64,000 bases of DNA from JAAYDI01 sp052034005 (GTDB lineage: Bacteria; Planctomycetota; Planctomycetia; Pirellulales; Pirellulaceae). Made by a program: the position numbers and the translations under genes. Below, piece by piece: positions 19,590 through 27,955 of this stretch. Position 1 is the first letter of the stretch; every line of letters begins with the position of its first letter. The notes beneath the pieces are model-generated. The model was not told the DNA's origin, ran no database searches, and saw only the letters and a list, made by a program, of their open reading frames with translations. Where the stretch lies: assembly GCA_052034005.1 (NCBI GenBank), contig JBPOJB010000022.1:1-64000 (forward strand), written 5' to 3'.

Positions 19590-20996
19590 TCAGATCTCGC
19601 AATACTCGGCGCCGAGCATCTCCGCCGCCGAACGGAATCGCCCGCGCGCATCGCCAAAACAGACGGCGTTGTGGTGCGGGCCGCCGGACTTCGCATACCT
19701 GGTCAAGAACGCGCGCACCTCCCGTTCCGGCTGGATCTTGAAGTGCGGCACGCAGAAGTCGGGCAACGGCCCGTAGTCCAGCACGGTCACCGGCGCCGCG
19801 ATGATCCGCCACTTCCCGCCCGGGAGAATGGTCAGGGCGGCGAGCGTCGCCGGCCCGGGCTCGAGGCTGACCACCAGGGCCAGCTGCCGGTCCCGTGTGC
19901 GCGTGATGGGCGTGGGCCGGGCGACCAGCTGCACTTTCCGGTCACGCCGGGCCATGCCGACATTCGCTTCACCCATGTGGCTCATCAGCAGACTCGAGCC
20001 GGCGAAGTCGATCGTGAAGATCTCCGAGAAGCTGGCCGGCGGCTTGAGCCAGTGGAAGAACGTCGTGGCGGCCGCCGCGACCAGGTCGCCCTCGCCGCCA
20101 AAGCCGATGCCTTCCGCCATCAGCCGGCTGGCGGCCACGAACGGCAGCGACGACGTGCGCTGGTCATCGCCAAAGGCGGTGAATTGATAGGTCAACGCGT
20201 CGAGCCGGTGGTCGCGGACCAGGCCGCGCACGGCCAGCTCCGCACGCGCCGTGGCGTCCAGGTCGGCGCCGGTCACGCCCTCCGCCACGTCGTAGCTCGC
20301 CCGATACTCGTCCACCAGCCGCGCCACGTCCGCCCCGTCGGCCGCCGCGGACCGCTCGATGTAATCCTCCACGGTCAGATTCGTCCAGGAACAGCCGAGC
20401 GTTGCCACCAGGTGCGTCGTGTCCACGGCGAAGTCGCCCATGCCGGGGAAGGGATACCCCAGCATGCCAACGCGCGCAGAGCGCAATCGCCGCACCGCGG
20501 CGGCGGCGGCCAGCAAGTCACCCAGCTCGCCCAGGCCGGCCGCGTCGTCAACCGGGCTTGTCACGTAATCGAACCGGACGCCCGCGCGCATCAGCACGTT
20601 CGCCAGATCCTGGGTGCCGTGCACGCCATGGTTGTCGACCATGTGCGCCATCGTGAACGACTGGTCGACCGATTGCAGTTCCTGCGTGTTCCAGATCACC
20701 AGCGGCAGGCGCGTGCGCTGGAGCGCCGGCAGCGCCAACTGGCTGGGCGAATAGGTCAGCAGGACCACCAGGATCGCATCGGCGCCCGAGGTTTCAAACC
20801 GCGCCACCGTCGACTCGATGTCCTCGCGGCGGAAGACGGCGGCCTCGAACAGCACGTCCGCCTGCCGCTCGAGCGCCGGGATCAGCGCCCGGCGCAACCA
20901 GGCCTCGCGCGCCGTGCGCAAGCCCGGCGCGAGCGACTCGTACAGCTCCAGCGTCAGCGCGAGCAATCCGACTTTCGGTCGTCCCCCGACATGCAT
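19590..20996 (-). CDS. L-fucose/L-arabinose isomerase-family protein
   Basis: A 468-residue cytoplasmic sugar isomerase. The N-terminal Rossmann-like half has KVGLLALTLELY. The middle carries GIGFGGEGD (about 301-309), a metal-site block of this superfamily, and a metal His in SHMGEANVG follows. It should convert an aldose to a ketose for the kinase three bases downstream. The exact sugar (fucose, arabinose, rhamnose-like or an unusual deoxy sugar) cannot be told. Confidence 0.83.
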   Translation of the reverse strand: MHVGGRPKVGLLALTLELYESLAPGLRTAREAWLRRALIPALERQADVLFEAAVFRREDIESTVARFETSGADAILVVLLTYSPSQLALPALQRTRLPLVIWNTQELQSVDQSFTMAHMVDNHGVHGTQDLANVLMRAGVRFDYVTSPVDDAAGLGELGDLLAAAAAVRRLRSARVGMLGYPFPGMGDFAVDTTHLVATLGCSWTNLTVEDYIERSAAADGADVARLVDEYRASYDVAEGVTGADLDATARAELAVRGLVRDHRLDALTYQFTAFGDDQRTSSLPFVAASRLMAEGIGFGGEGDLVAAAATTFFHWLKPPASFSEIFTIDFAGSSLLMSHMGEANVGMARRDRKVQLVARPTPITRTRDRQLALVVSLEPGPATLAALTILPGGKWRIIAAPVTVLDYGPLPDFCVPHFKIQPEREVRAFLTRYAKSGGPHHNAVCFGDARGRFRSAAEMLGAEYCEI

Positions 20997-21073
20997 GGTG
21001 CACCTCGTCGTTCTGTGATACCTGCCTGAGACCGGCTGCCGCCGGCGGACCTGGGGGCGACGATGCCCGTCAC

Positions 21074-22465
21074 CTACGCCTTTCCCGCGCCCCGGCGGAG
21101 CAGGCTCCGGAACCGGTCCAGCACGAAATCCACGGTCGTCTCGTCGGCCAACAGGCCGAGCTTGGTCAGGAGCGTGCGGTGGCCTTCATGGTAGGCATGA
21201 ACGCGCGTCCACAAGCCTTCGTCCAGCAACGCGCGGTGGAACCGCTGCGCGGCTTCGGCCTCGCGGAACCGCAGGCCGGCCAGGTGGCCGCGCCCCTGCG
21301 CCGCCTCGAGCGCCTGCGGAAAGTCGGCGACCAGCGTCTGGAACCCCTCCTGGATCCGCTGCCCCATCGCACGCGTATGCTCCGCCCGGTCTTCGATCAT
21401 CTCCAGCGAGCACAGGGCCACAAACGCCGGCAACGCCGCCGACCCGTTCGTGCTGATCGCGTCGTATTGCTCCAGCACGTCGTGCCGGTGATGCATCAAG
21501 ACGCCCGACAGCGGATGGAAGCCGGCTGTCAAGCCTTTGCCCAGCACGACCAGGTCGGGTTGCAACCCCAGCGCGCGGAACTCGAACACCTCGGGCTGCC
21601 AGAACCCGGTCTGGATCTCGTCCAGACACATCAGCGCGCCCGCTTTCCGGCAGCAGCGCTGCGCCAGCAGCAGGTAGTCGCGTTCGACGGCGATCGCTTC
21701 CCGGTTCATCATCACCGGCTCGGCCCAGAACCCCGCCACGCGCGTGCCGTACTTGGCAAACGTCTTCTCGAGCGATCGCGAGTCGTTCGGCTGGAGCGTG
21801 ACGACTTTGAAGCGCGGCACCATGCCCGGCCACATCCCGCGCATGACCTGGGGCAGCATGTCGCTGCCGTGATAATTGCCATCCAGGACGACGATGATCG
21901 GGACAGCGCTCTTGCCCCGCGTCCGCTCGAACACGCGGAGCTGGATCTTGAGCGCCGCGGCACACGCCACGGATCCCGTGCAGACGCCCAGGTGGATCGT
22001 GTCCAGCGGGTCCTTCGCGCCCGGCGCGTTGGCCAGGTCCACCAGCCGGTGTGCCAGCCGCTTGAGTGGCGATTGCGGGATGTTCGAGTGGTTGTCCCAA
22101 ATCACGCCCGCGCGCAGCGCCGTGCTGATCGCCGCACAGAGCCCGCCATGGTTGTAACCCCAGAGCATCTGATAGTGGCCCGAGGTGCAGTCCAGGAACA
22201 GCTTGCGCTGCTCGGAGAGATAAAACAACCCGCGCCCCACCAGGAAATCGTCGCTCGGCCCCGTCTGGTCGCCCCCGAATGAGTCCTGGAGCGCGGACTT
22301 GTCGATGGGTCGGAACGCGGGCACGCTGCGGATCGTCCGGCCGACCTGTTGCAGCAGCTCCTCCGGAATGCGCACCTTCAGGAAGTCGAGACCCTTCCGC
22401 ATGGCCGCCACGATCTTATGGCCCGAAGGGCCGAGCAGTTTTTCAATCGAGAGATCTGTCTTCAT
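21074..22465 (-). CDS. Class-III pyridoxal-phosphate aminotransferase
   Basis: A 463-residue fold-type I aminotransferase. The cofactor-binding pair is visible as CLDEIQTGF (Asp near residue 277) and VLGKGLTAGFHPLSGV, with the Schiff-base lysine near 307. N-terminal residues 1-60 are longer than in short ornithine-type enzymes, and 'FLDCTSGHYQMLWGYNHG' matches the entry block of the class. It lies between the symporter and isomerase genes, 77 bases before the latter. This suggests an amino sugar or amino acid enters or leaves the pathway, but the substrate is unknown. Confidence 0.85.
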   Translation of the reverse strand: MKTDLSIEKLLGPSGHKIVAAMRKGLDFLKVRIPEELLQQVGRTIRSVPAFRPIDKSALQDSFGGDQTGPSDDFLVGRGLFYLSEQRKLFLDCTSGHYQMLWGYNHGGLCAAISTALRAGVIWDNHSNIPQSPLKRLAHRLVDLANAPGAKDPLDTIHLGVCTGSVACAAALKIQLRVFERTRGKSAVPIIVVLDGNYHGSDMLPQVMRGMWPGMVPRFKVVTLQPNDSRSLEKTFAKYGTRVAGFWAEPVMMNREAIAVERDYLLLAQRCCRKAGALMCLDEIQTGFWQPEVFEFRALGLQPDLVVLGKGLTAGFHPLSGVLMHHRHDVLEQYDAISTNGSAALPAFVALCSLEMIEDRAEHTRAMGQRIQEGFQTLVADFPQALEAAQGRGHLAGLRFREAEAAQRFHRALLDEGLWTRVHAYHEGHRTLLTKLGLLADETTVDFVLDRFRSLLRRGAGKA

Positions 22466-22520
22466 AGGCTGCAGATGTCACTTTTCTTGCCGTGTTGTCA
22501 TATGTAAACCCGACCATGGC

Positions 22521-24140
22521 TTATGGCAACCCTCTGCCCGGACCCCAGAACTGGAACCAGATGACGTATGCGTACAAGGCGACCATGATCACGATGAAGA
22601 TGCACCACCACAGGAACAGGTTCCGCAGCCCGCGGTTCCGCCGACGTTCCGATTCCGGCAGCTTCGCCACATCCCACGACCAGATGATGCCCCGGATCTT
22701 CTCCGGGTCCGGAGGCGCCGTGGCCAGGGAAACCAGGAAGAGCAGCACCATCGAGGTGGCCCAGACGACGAACGTGCGATGCCAGGGATTGTCATACGGC
22801 GCCAGCCAGGAGACATGCTTGAACAGGTAGTATTCGACGAACGCCGTATAGGGGAATGCAAACAGCAGCACGAACGTGGCCGCCCACGCCGTGGTGCGCC
22901 GCCAGAGGATCCCCATCAGGAATACCGCGGAGATCGGCGCGGCGACCCAGGCCCCGATGTCCTGGATCAGCAGGAACACGCCAAGCTGGCGGTAACTGAA
23001 CCAGATGGCCAGCAGCGTGGCGATCACCAGGATGAGAAACGCGCTCAACCGGCCCACCAGCACCAGGTGCCGTTCCGACTTGCCGCGCCCCAGAACCGGC
23101 TTGTACAGGTCCATAGTGAAGACCGTACTGCACGAATTGAGCACCGAGCTGATGTGCGACAGGATGCCGCTGGCCAGGCCGGCCATCACGATGCCGCTGA
23201 GCCCGATCGGGACGAGGTTGTTCACCAGCGTCGGAAACGCGTCGTCCTTGTCCTGCAAGCCGGGATACAACCGGAACGCCACGATGCCCGGGATCACCAC
23301 CAACAGCGGCAGGACGATCTTCATGAAACCGGCAAACACCACACCCATCCGCGCGTCCCACTCGCTCCGCGCGCCCAGGCAACGTTGCACGATGAACTGG
23401 TTCGTGCAGTTGTACCAGATCCCGATCGAGAGCGCCAGAGTCCAGACGCCAAACCAGGGAAACTCCCGGTCCGTAAGCGGATAGATGAACTTGAACTTCT
23501 CCGGCGCGCTCATCATCAGCGTCTGCAGGCCACCGACCTTGTGCAGGCCCACCACCGTGACGATCAACCCGCCCAGCATCATGACGACGAACTGGAGGAA
23601 GTCCGTCCACGCGACCGATACCAACCCGCCGTAGATCGTGTAACTGCCCGCCAGGATGGCCAGCCCAATGATGGTCGCCATCGGGTGCCAACCAAACGTG
23701 GCGTGCATCGCCTTCCCGCCGGCCAGCATCACCACGGCCATCTGAGCCGTGATCCAGAGCACCAGTGAACATACGGCAAACAGATAGCGGCAGGTCGAGT
23801 TGTAGCGCCGCTCCAGGAACTCCGGCATCGTGTACAGCCCGCCCCGCATGTAGAACGGCAGAAAGACCCAGATCAGCACCGAAAACGTGAACCAGTTGGC
23901 CCACTCCCACTGCGCGACCACGAACCCCACCGCGTAGGCAATTCCAATCATGCCGATGAAGTGCTCGGTGCTGATGTTGGCGGCAATGATCGAACCGCCG
24001 ATCGCATACCACGGCAGACCCTCTCCCGCCAGGAAATAGCTCCGTGTGTCCGACATCCTGCGTCGAGCCACCCACAGCCCCAGCGCGATGTTGAAGACGA
24101 TGTAGAGCGTGAACAGGGTGAGGTCGATATTCAAGGCCAT
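22521..24140 (-). CDS. Sodium:solute symporter (SSS family)
   Basis: A 539-residue inner-membrane protein with about 13-14 hydrophobic segments. SSS features include the N-terminal helix, RSYFLAGEGLPWYAIGGSI (helix I-II region), the unwound stretch AANISTEHFIGMIG and a helix ending TIYGGLVSVAWTDFLQ. It imports a solute with sodium, probably the sugar handled by the five genes downstream. The open frame continues far upstream, but the protein must begin at 24140 where the first membrane helix starts. No strong ribosome-binding site is visible. Confidence 0.9.
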   Translation of the reverse strand: MALNIDLTLFTLYIVFNIALGLWVARRRMSDTRSYFLAGEGLPWYAIGGSIIAANISTEHFIGMIGIAYAVGFVVAQWEWANWFTFSVLIWVFLPFYMRGGLYTMPEFLERRYNSTCRYLFAVCSLVLWITAQMAVVMLAGGKAMHATFGWHPMATIIGLAILAGSYTIYGGLVSVAWTDFLQFVVMMLGGLIVTVVGLHKVGGLQTLMMSAPEKFKFIYPLTDREFPWFGVWTLALSIGIWYNCTNQFIVQRCLGARSEWDARMGVVFAGFMKIVLPLLVVIPGIVAFRLYPGLQDKDDAFPTLVNNLVPIGLSGIVMAGLASGILSHISSVLNSCSTVFTMDLYKPVLGRGKSERHLVLVGRLSAFLILVIATLLAIWFSYRQLGVFLLIQDIGAWVAAPISAVFLMGILWRRTTAWAATFVLLFAFPYTAFVEYYLFKHVSWLAPYDNPWHRTFVVWATSMVLLFLVSLATAPPDPEKIRGIIWSWDVAKLPESERRRNRGLRNLFLWWCIFIVIMVALYAYVIWFQFWGPGRGLP

Positions 24141-24320
24141 GCGGGCACTCGCTTCCGGTTGTCCTGAGTCGGAACATTGTCCCATCCCGGACGCTTCAAG
24201 GCAATGACGCCGGCCAAGACGAATAGCAACAGGCTCGGAACCACCATTCCCACACGACGCCGTTCCCGATACAGTGGAAAAGGCGCCCCGCCTGTCCACA
24301 TCCAACCCAGGGCCATTCCG

Positions 24321-25427
24321 ATGCATCGCCTCGCCATGATGCCGACCGTTTTGTTGCTCTCGCTCACTGCCGGACGGATCTGGGCGGACCATGCGACCGC
24401 AACGGCTGGCACGACCGGCGCGGACGATGCCGTGAGCGCCCTGTCGGCCGAGGTTGCCGGACTGGGTTGGGTCCTCTACAGCGCGCGCTCGGCGGAGGGC
24501 GACTGGGACATCTTCGCCTGTCGCCCCAACGGCACGGACATCCGCAATCTGACGGGCACGCCGCAGCACAACGAATTCTCTCCACTGGTTTCCCCGGACG
24601 GGAAGCAGCTCCTGTATCGCCGTCTGCCGCGCGCGGCGAGCATCGACAACAACCAGCACGGCGCACAAGGCGAACTGGTGACCGCCGGCAGCGACGGTGC
24701 GGATCCCCAGGCCCTGGGCGAGCCGGGAACCTTCACCTGGGCAAGCTGGAGTCCGGACGGCCGCCAGATCGCCTGCCTGTCGATCCGAGGGATTTCCTTC
24801 GTCGACCTGGCCACGCGACAGGAAGTCCGGCATCTGCCGCGCAAAGGTTTCTTCCAGCAGTTGACCTGGTCCCCGGACGGCAAGTGGCTCATCGGCGTGG
24901 CAAACGCGTATGGCGTCAGCTGGAGCATTGCCCGCATGGATGTCGCAACGGGTGAGGCTGCCGCAGTGCACCGCGTGGATTGCTGCACGCCCGACTGGTT
25001 CCCCGACTCGCGGCAGGTGATCTTCTCGTGGCGCCCGCCCGGACAGAAGTCCAACCCGGGCTACGGCTGGACGCAGCTCTGGCGCACCGACATCGAAGGC
25101 CGTTCCCCGCAGCTCGTCTACGGCGAGGACGGCCGGCATGTGTACGGCGGGCATGTCTCGCCGGACGGTAACTACGTGCTGTTTACGGGCAACATGCAGG
25201 AGGACGGCGACCCGGGCCGGGCGGGCGCGCCGATGGGGTTGATGCGTCTGAGCGACGGGCCGATCATCGGCGGCGAAAGCCAGGCGCTCCGCGCGGTGCA
25301 TCCCGATACGAACAGCGGGCCGGTCCTCATCTTGCCCGCCGGCTGGGAACCCTGCTGGACGCGGACGGAGATCCTGCCCCCGGACGATCCGGCCGCCTCA
25401 CGCGGCGCGGGCGGGCATTCGCATTGA
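24321..25427 (+). CDS. Secreted TolB-like beta-propeller protein
   Basis: A 368-residue exported protein with a signal peptide (about 1-22) and a series of WD40-like/PD40 blades marked by repeated SPDGK/SPDGR turns (for example SPDGKQLLYR, SPDGRQIACL, SPDGKWLIGV, SPDGNYVLFT). Such propellers bind partners or glycans and have no catalytic residues. It is a clear paralogue of 44213-45256, sharing length, blade order and the final HGWEPDWT/GWEPCWT block. AGGG nine bases before ATG 24321 supports the start. It diverges from the symporter and converges on the next gene. Confidence 0.82.
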   Translation: MHRLAMMPTVLLLSLTAGRIWADHATATAGTTGADDAVSALSAEVAGLGWVLYSARSAEGDWDIFACRPNGTDIRNLTGTPQHNEFSPLVSPDGKQLLYRRLPRAASIDNNQHGAQGELVTAGSDGADPQALGEPGTFTWASWSPDGRQIACLSIRGISFVDLATRQEVRHLPRKGFFQQLTWSPDGKWLIGVANAYGVSWSIARMDVATGEAAAVHRVDCCTPDWFPDSRQVIFSWRPPGQKSNPGYGWTQLWRTDIEGRSPQLVYGEDGRHVYGGHVSPDGNYVLFTGNMQEDGDPGRAGAPMGLMRLSDGPIIGGESQALRAVHPDTNSGPVLILPAGWEPCWTRTEILPPDDPAASRGAGGHSH

Positions 25428-25470
25428 ATCCTGCGCCGGGGAAACCGCTCTCGCCCGGCAGGTCGGCAGC

Positions 25471-27039
25471 CTATCCCGCGGACCACAACTCCTGGATGGT
25501 CTCGAGCGTACGCTCGACCAGCGCCTGCGCGCCTTCGGGCCCGATGACGTTGGTCATGACGGTGGCGCTGTAGTTGTTCATCACCGCCTCGCTCAGGTTG
25601 CCGCCGGCCACCGCGCGCGGCGTGGGTGCATAGTAACCATCCTCGGCGCCCGTGGCGGCCAATTGAATGAGCATCGTCTGCGGCGCCACGCTGCGCGCCT
25701 GGATCTGGATGCCATAGTCGACGTACAACTCGAATGGATTGGTGGCGATGGCCATGTCGCCCAAGCGGATCACATGCAGCTCGATCGCGACCTCCCGCTT
25801 GCCCTGCTGCTGGTCCCGATAGCGCTCGCACACGCCGCCGTAGAGCCGGCGGACCCAGGCGTCCCAGCCGCCTCGCGTGGGCTTCGCGTCGATCTGGTCA
25901 CAGACTTTCTTGGCAATCGCGTACTCCTCGTCGGTGACCAGGCGCGTGGGCAGGTCGACCTGCCGGACCAGGTGGACCAGCGGAACCTCGTCGCGGATGT
26001 CCTGCCCGATCAGGTCGGCGACGTCCAGGAACGCGTGCGCGACCCGCCGGCCCAGCTCCTGGGTCCGCGAGAGCCCGCGCAGCCGGTCCATCCGCGCTTC
26101 GGCCTTCTTGCGGTAGGTCAAATGAGGGCATTGATCGCCGGCCGGCGCGCACAGGCCGAGCACGCCCAGGCCCCGGCCGTAGCGGGCCCGGAGCAGCTCG
26201 CGCGCATCGTGCCAGAAATCGGCGCTGACGACCGTCTCGCCCTGCGACATCTGGGCCGTGCAGGCCAGCGACAGCATGGTCGCCTTCAACCGGTGCTGGT
26301 CGTCGTAGAAACACAGGATGTCGATACCGTGATCCTCGTAGCCCTCGATCTGTCGGAACTTCGGATCGTCCGTTTCGAACGACATCTGGGCGCTGCCGTC
26401 GGCATACACAATGCGCCGGTTGTGGCCCACCACCGCATGCCCGAGCCCATAGCCGACGGCGCCCGCCGCGCGGCTCTCCCAGGCCTGCACGACGGCGTCG
26501 GCCATCCGCTGGTAGAGGAAGGGCAGGTAGTCCTTCGGCTGCATGGCGCCGTCGTAGTCCTTCTCGTCGTACTGGTCCTGCACGGTCACCGGCGCGGAGT
26601 GCGTGTGCGTGGCGGCCAGGAACAGCTTCCGGATGTCGAATCCCGGCAGCCGCGGCGCCACGAACCTGCGAAACGCCTCCTGCACGCCGGGCCGGATCAC
26701 GCACAGGTCGCAGGAGACGATGATCGCCTGATCGAGCGACCGGTCCCCGTCCCGCGACTCGAGTGCCAGGACGTTGGCAGTCAGCGGGCTCTGGATCGTG
26801 GATGTGAGCCGGACCGTCTGGAACCCGGTCAGCGCCACGGGCGGGGTGGGGGTGATGTCGGCCGCCGCCGTGCCGATGCACAATCCGGCTGCCGGCGCCG
26901 CCGCACTGCGGGCGGCGTGCACGGACGCGGGTCCGAGCAGCGGGCACGCGGACGCGGCCGCCAGCGTTGCGGCCAGGAACCGGCGCCGCGAATAATGACT
27001 CTCCAGGCCGTGCATCGGGGTCATGGCATGGCATTTCAT
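25471..27039 (-). CDS. Tat-exported neutral-ceramidase-like hydrolase
   Basis: A 522-residue protein with a twin-arginine signal (SRRRFLA, 17-23, then a hydrophobic stretch ending VHAA). It has the ceramidase-like opening GTAAADITPTPP and the zinc motif ATHTHSAP (about 143-150). It is related to 879-2312 but longer and exported by Tat, implying folding, perhaps with metal, before export. AAGGAT upstream supports start 27039. The formylmethanofuran dehydrogenase operon ends 91 bases upstream on the same strand, so some read-through transcription is possible. Confidence 0.78.
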   Translation of the reverse strand: MKCHAMTPMHGLESHYSRRRFLAATLAAASACPLLGPASVHAARSAAAPAAGLCIGTAAADITPTPPVALTGFQTVRLTSTIQSPLTANVLALESRDGDRSLDQAIIVSCDLCVIRPGVQEAFRRFVAPRLPGFDIRKLFLAATHTHSAPVTVQDQYDEKDYDGAMQPKDYLPFLYQRMADAVVQAWESRAAGAVGYGLGHAVVGHNRRIVYADGSAQMSFETDDPKFRQIEGYEDHGIDILCFYDDQHRLKATMLSLACTAQMSQGETVVSADFWHDARELLRARYGRGLGVLGLCAPAGDQCPHLTYRKKAEARMDRLRGLSRTQELGRRVAHAFLDVADLIGQDIRDEVPLVHLVRQVDLPTRLVTDEEYAIAKKVCDQIDAKPTRGGWDAWVRRLYGGVCERYRDQQQGKREVAIELHVIRLGDMAIATNPFELYVDYGIQIQARSVAPQTMLIQLAATGAEDGYYAPTPRAVAGGNLSEAVMNNYSATVMTNVIGPEGAQALVERTLETIQELWSAG

Positions 27040-27130
27040 CGTCGATCATCCTTTGTGTAGAAATTCGTCGCGTTCAGCCGGGGTGGCATCCTCCAGCATA
27101 TCCGCTGCGGCGGAAGCGCCCAGAACGGGT

Positions 27131-27955
27131 TCAGCCGCCCGGGCTCTGACGCCAGACGAGGATCTCGCCTTTGCCCTCAGTGGAGACGTCCCCGGCGTAG
27201 AGATCGTATGCACCGTCCTGCGCCCCGGGCGCCATCGCGACCCCCAGCGGCGCCAGCTGCCGCCCGAGCACGCGCAGGATGTCCGGGCGGTAGGTGCAGG
27301 CAAACGCGAAGGTCGGCAACAGGGCCAGCGGCTGCATCGCGACGATCGTCCCGCGCCGCATCCAGGCCCCAGTCCGCTGCCCGGCGCCGCCCAGGAGGAA
27401 GATGGTGCCGCCCTTCATCTCCAAGCCGGCGAAATCGCGCACCGGGCCCGTGATGGCAATCGTCCCGCGGCGCATCCGCGCACCCAACTCGATCCCCGCG
27501 GATCCGTCGATCACCACGACCCCGTTGCGCATCCCCGACGGGCTTCCCCGGTACGCCGCGCCGACCTGCCCGCCCGCGTTGCCATGGACCCGGATCAGGC
27601 CTCCCACCATCTCGGCGCCCAGCCAGTCGCCGGCGTCTCCATGCACCTCGATCGCACCGCCGCGCATCGCGGCGCCCGCGTGCATGCCCACATGGCCATG
27701 GACGGTGATGCGGCCGCGCGTCATGCCGCGGCCGATCGATTTCAACTGGCGCGTCGACCCGAAGATCTGCAGTTCCTCGCTGCCATCGCCCTCGACGTCG
27801 AAGAAATCGTCCAGCCGGTACTGCCGCTTGCCCAAGCGGACCGGCAGGGCGCAGACCTCGTGCCGCGTCAGCCCGGAGAGCCGGTCGGGTGTCAAGACCT
27901 CCACTTCCAGCGGCACCGTCGGAGGCGCTTTGAGGGTCAACTGGATCGGCGTCAT
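27131..27955 (-). CDS. fwdC: Formylmethanofuran dehydrogenase subunit C
   Basis: A 274-residue subunit with the FwdC/FmdC beta-helix related to glutamate synthase C-domains. Repeating G-x-x-x-x-x-G turns are visible (GNAGGQVGAAYRG, GSAGIELGARMRRGTI, GAGQRTGAWMRRGTI). In the archaeal enzyme this subunit packs against FwdA and FwdB and contributes to methanofuran binding. ATG 27955 overlaps the fwdA stop (ATGA) and has AAGGGG five bases ahead. An ATG at 27970 would swallow that site. Last gene of the operon. Confidence 0.92.
   Translation of the reverse strand: MTPIQLTLKAPPTVPLEVEVLTPDRLSGLTRHEVCALPVRLGKRQYRLDDFFDVEGDGSEELQIFGSTRQLKSIGRGMTRGRITVHGHVGMHAGAAMRGGAIEVHGDAGDWLGAEMVGGLIRVHGNAGGQVGAAYRGSPSGMRNGVVVIDGSAGIELGARMRRGTIAITGPVRDFAGLEMKGGTIFLLGGAGQRTGAWMRRGTIVAMQPLALLPTFAFACTYRPDILRVLGRQLAPLGVAMAPGAQDGAYDLYAGDVSTEGKGEILVWRQSPGG

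Noticed and set aside
18411..21029. An 872-codon plus-strand frame across the kinase and isomerase genes
   Set aside because: It is antisense to two recognised, tightly spaced minus-strand genes and its translation is low-complexity.
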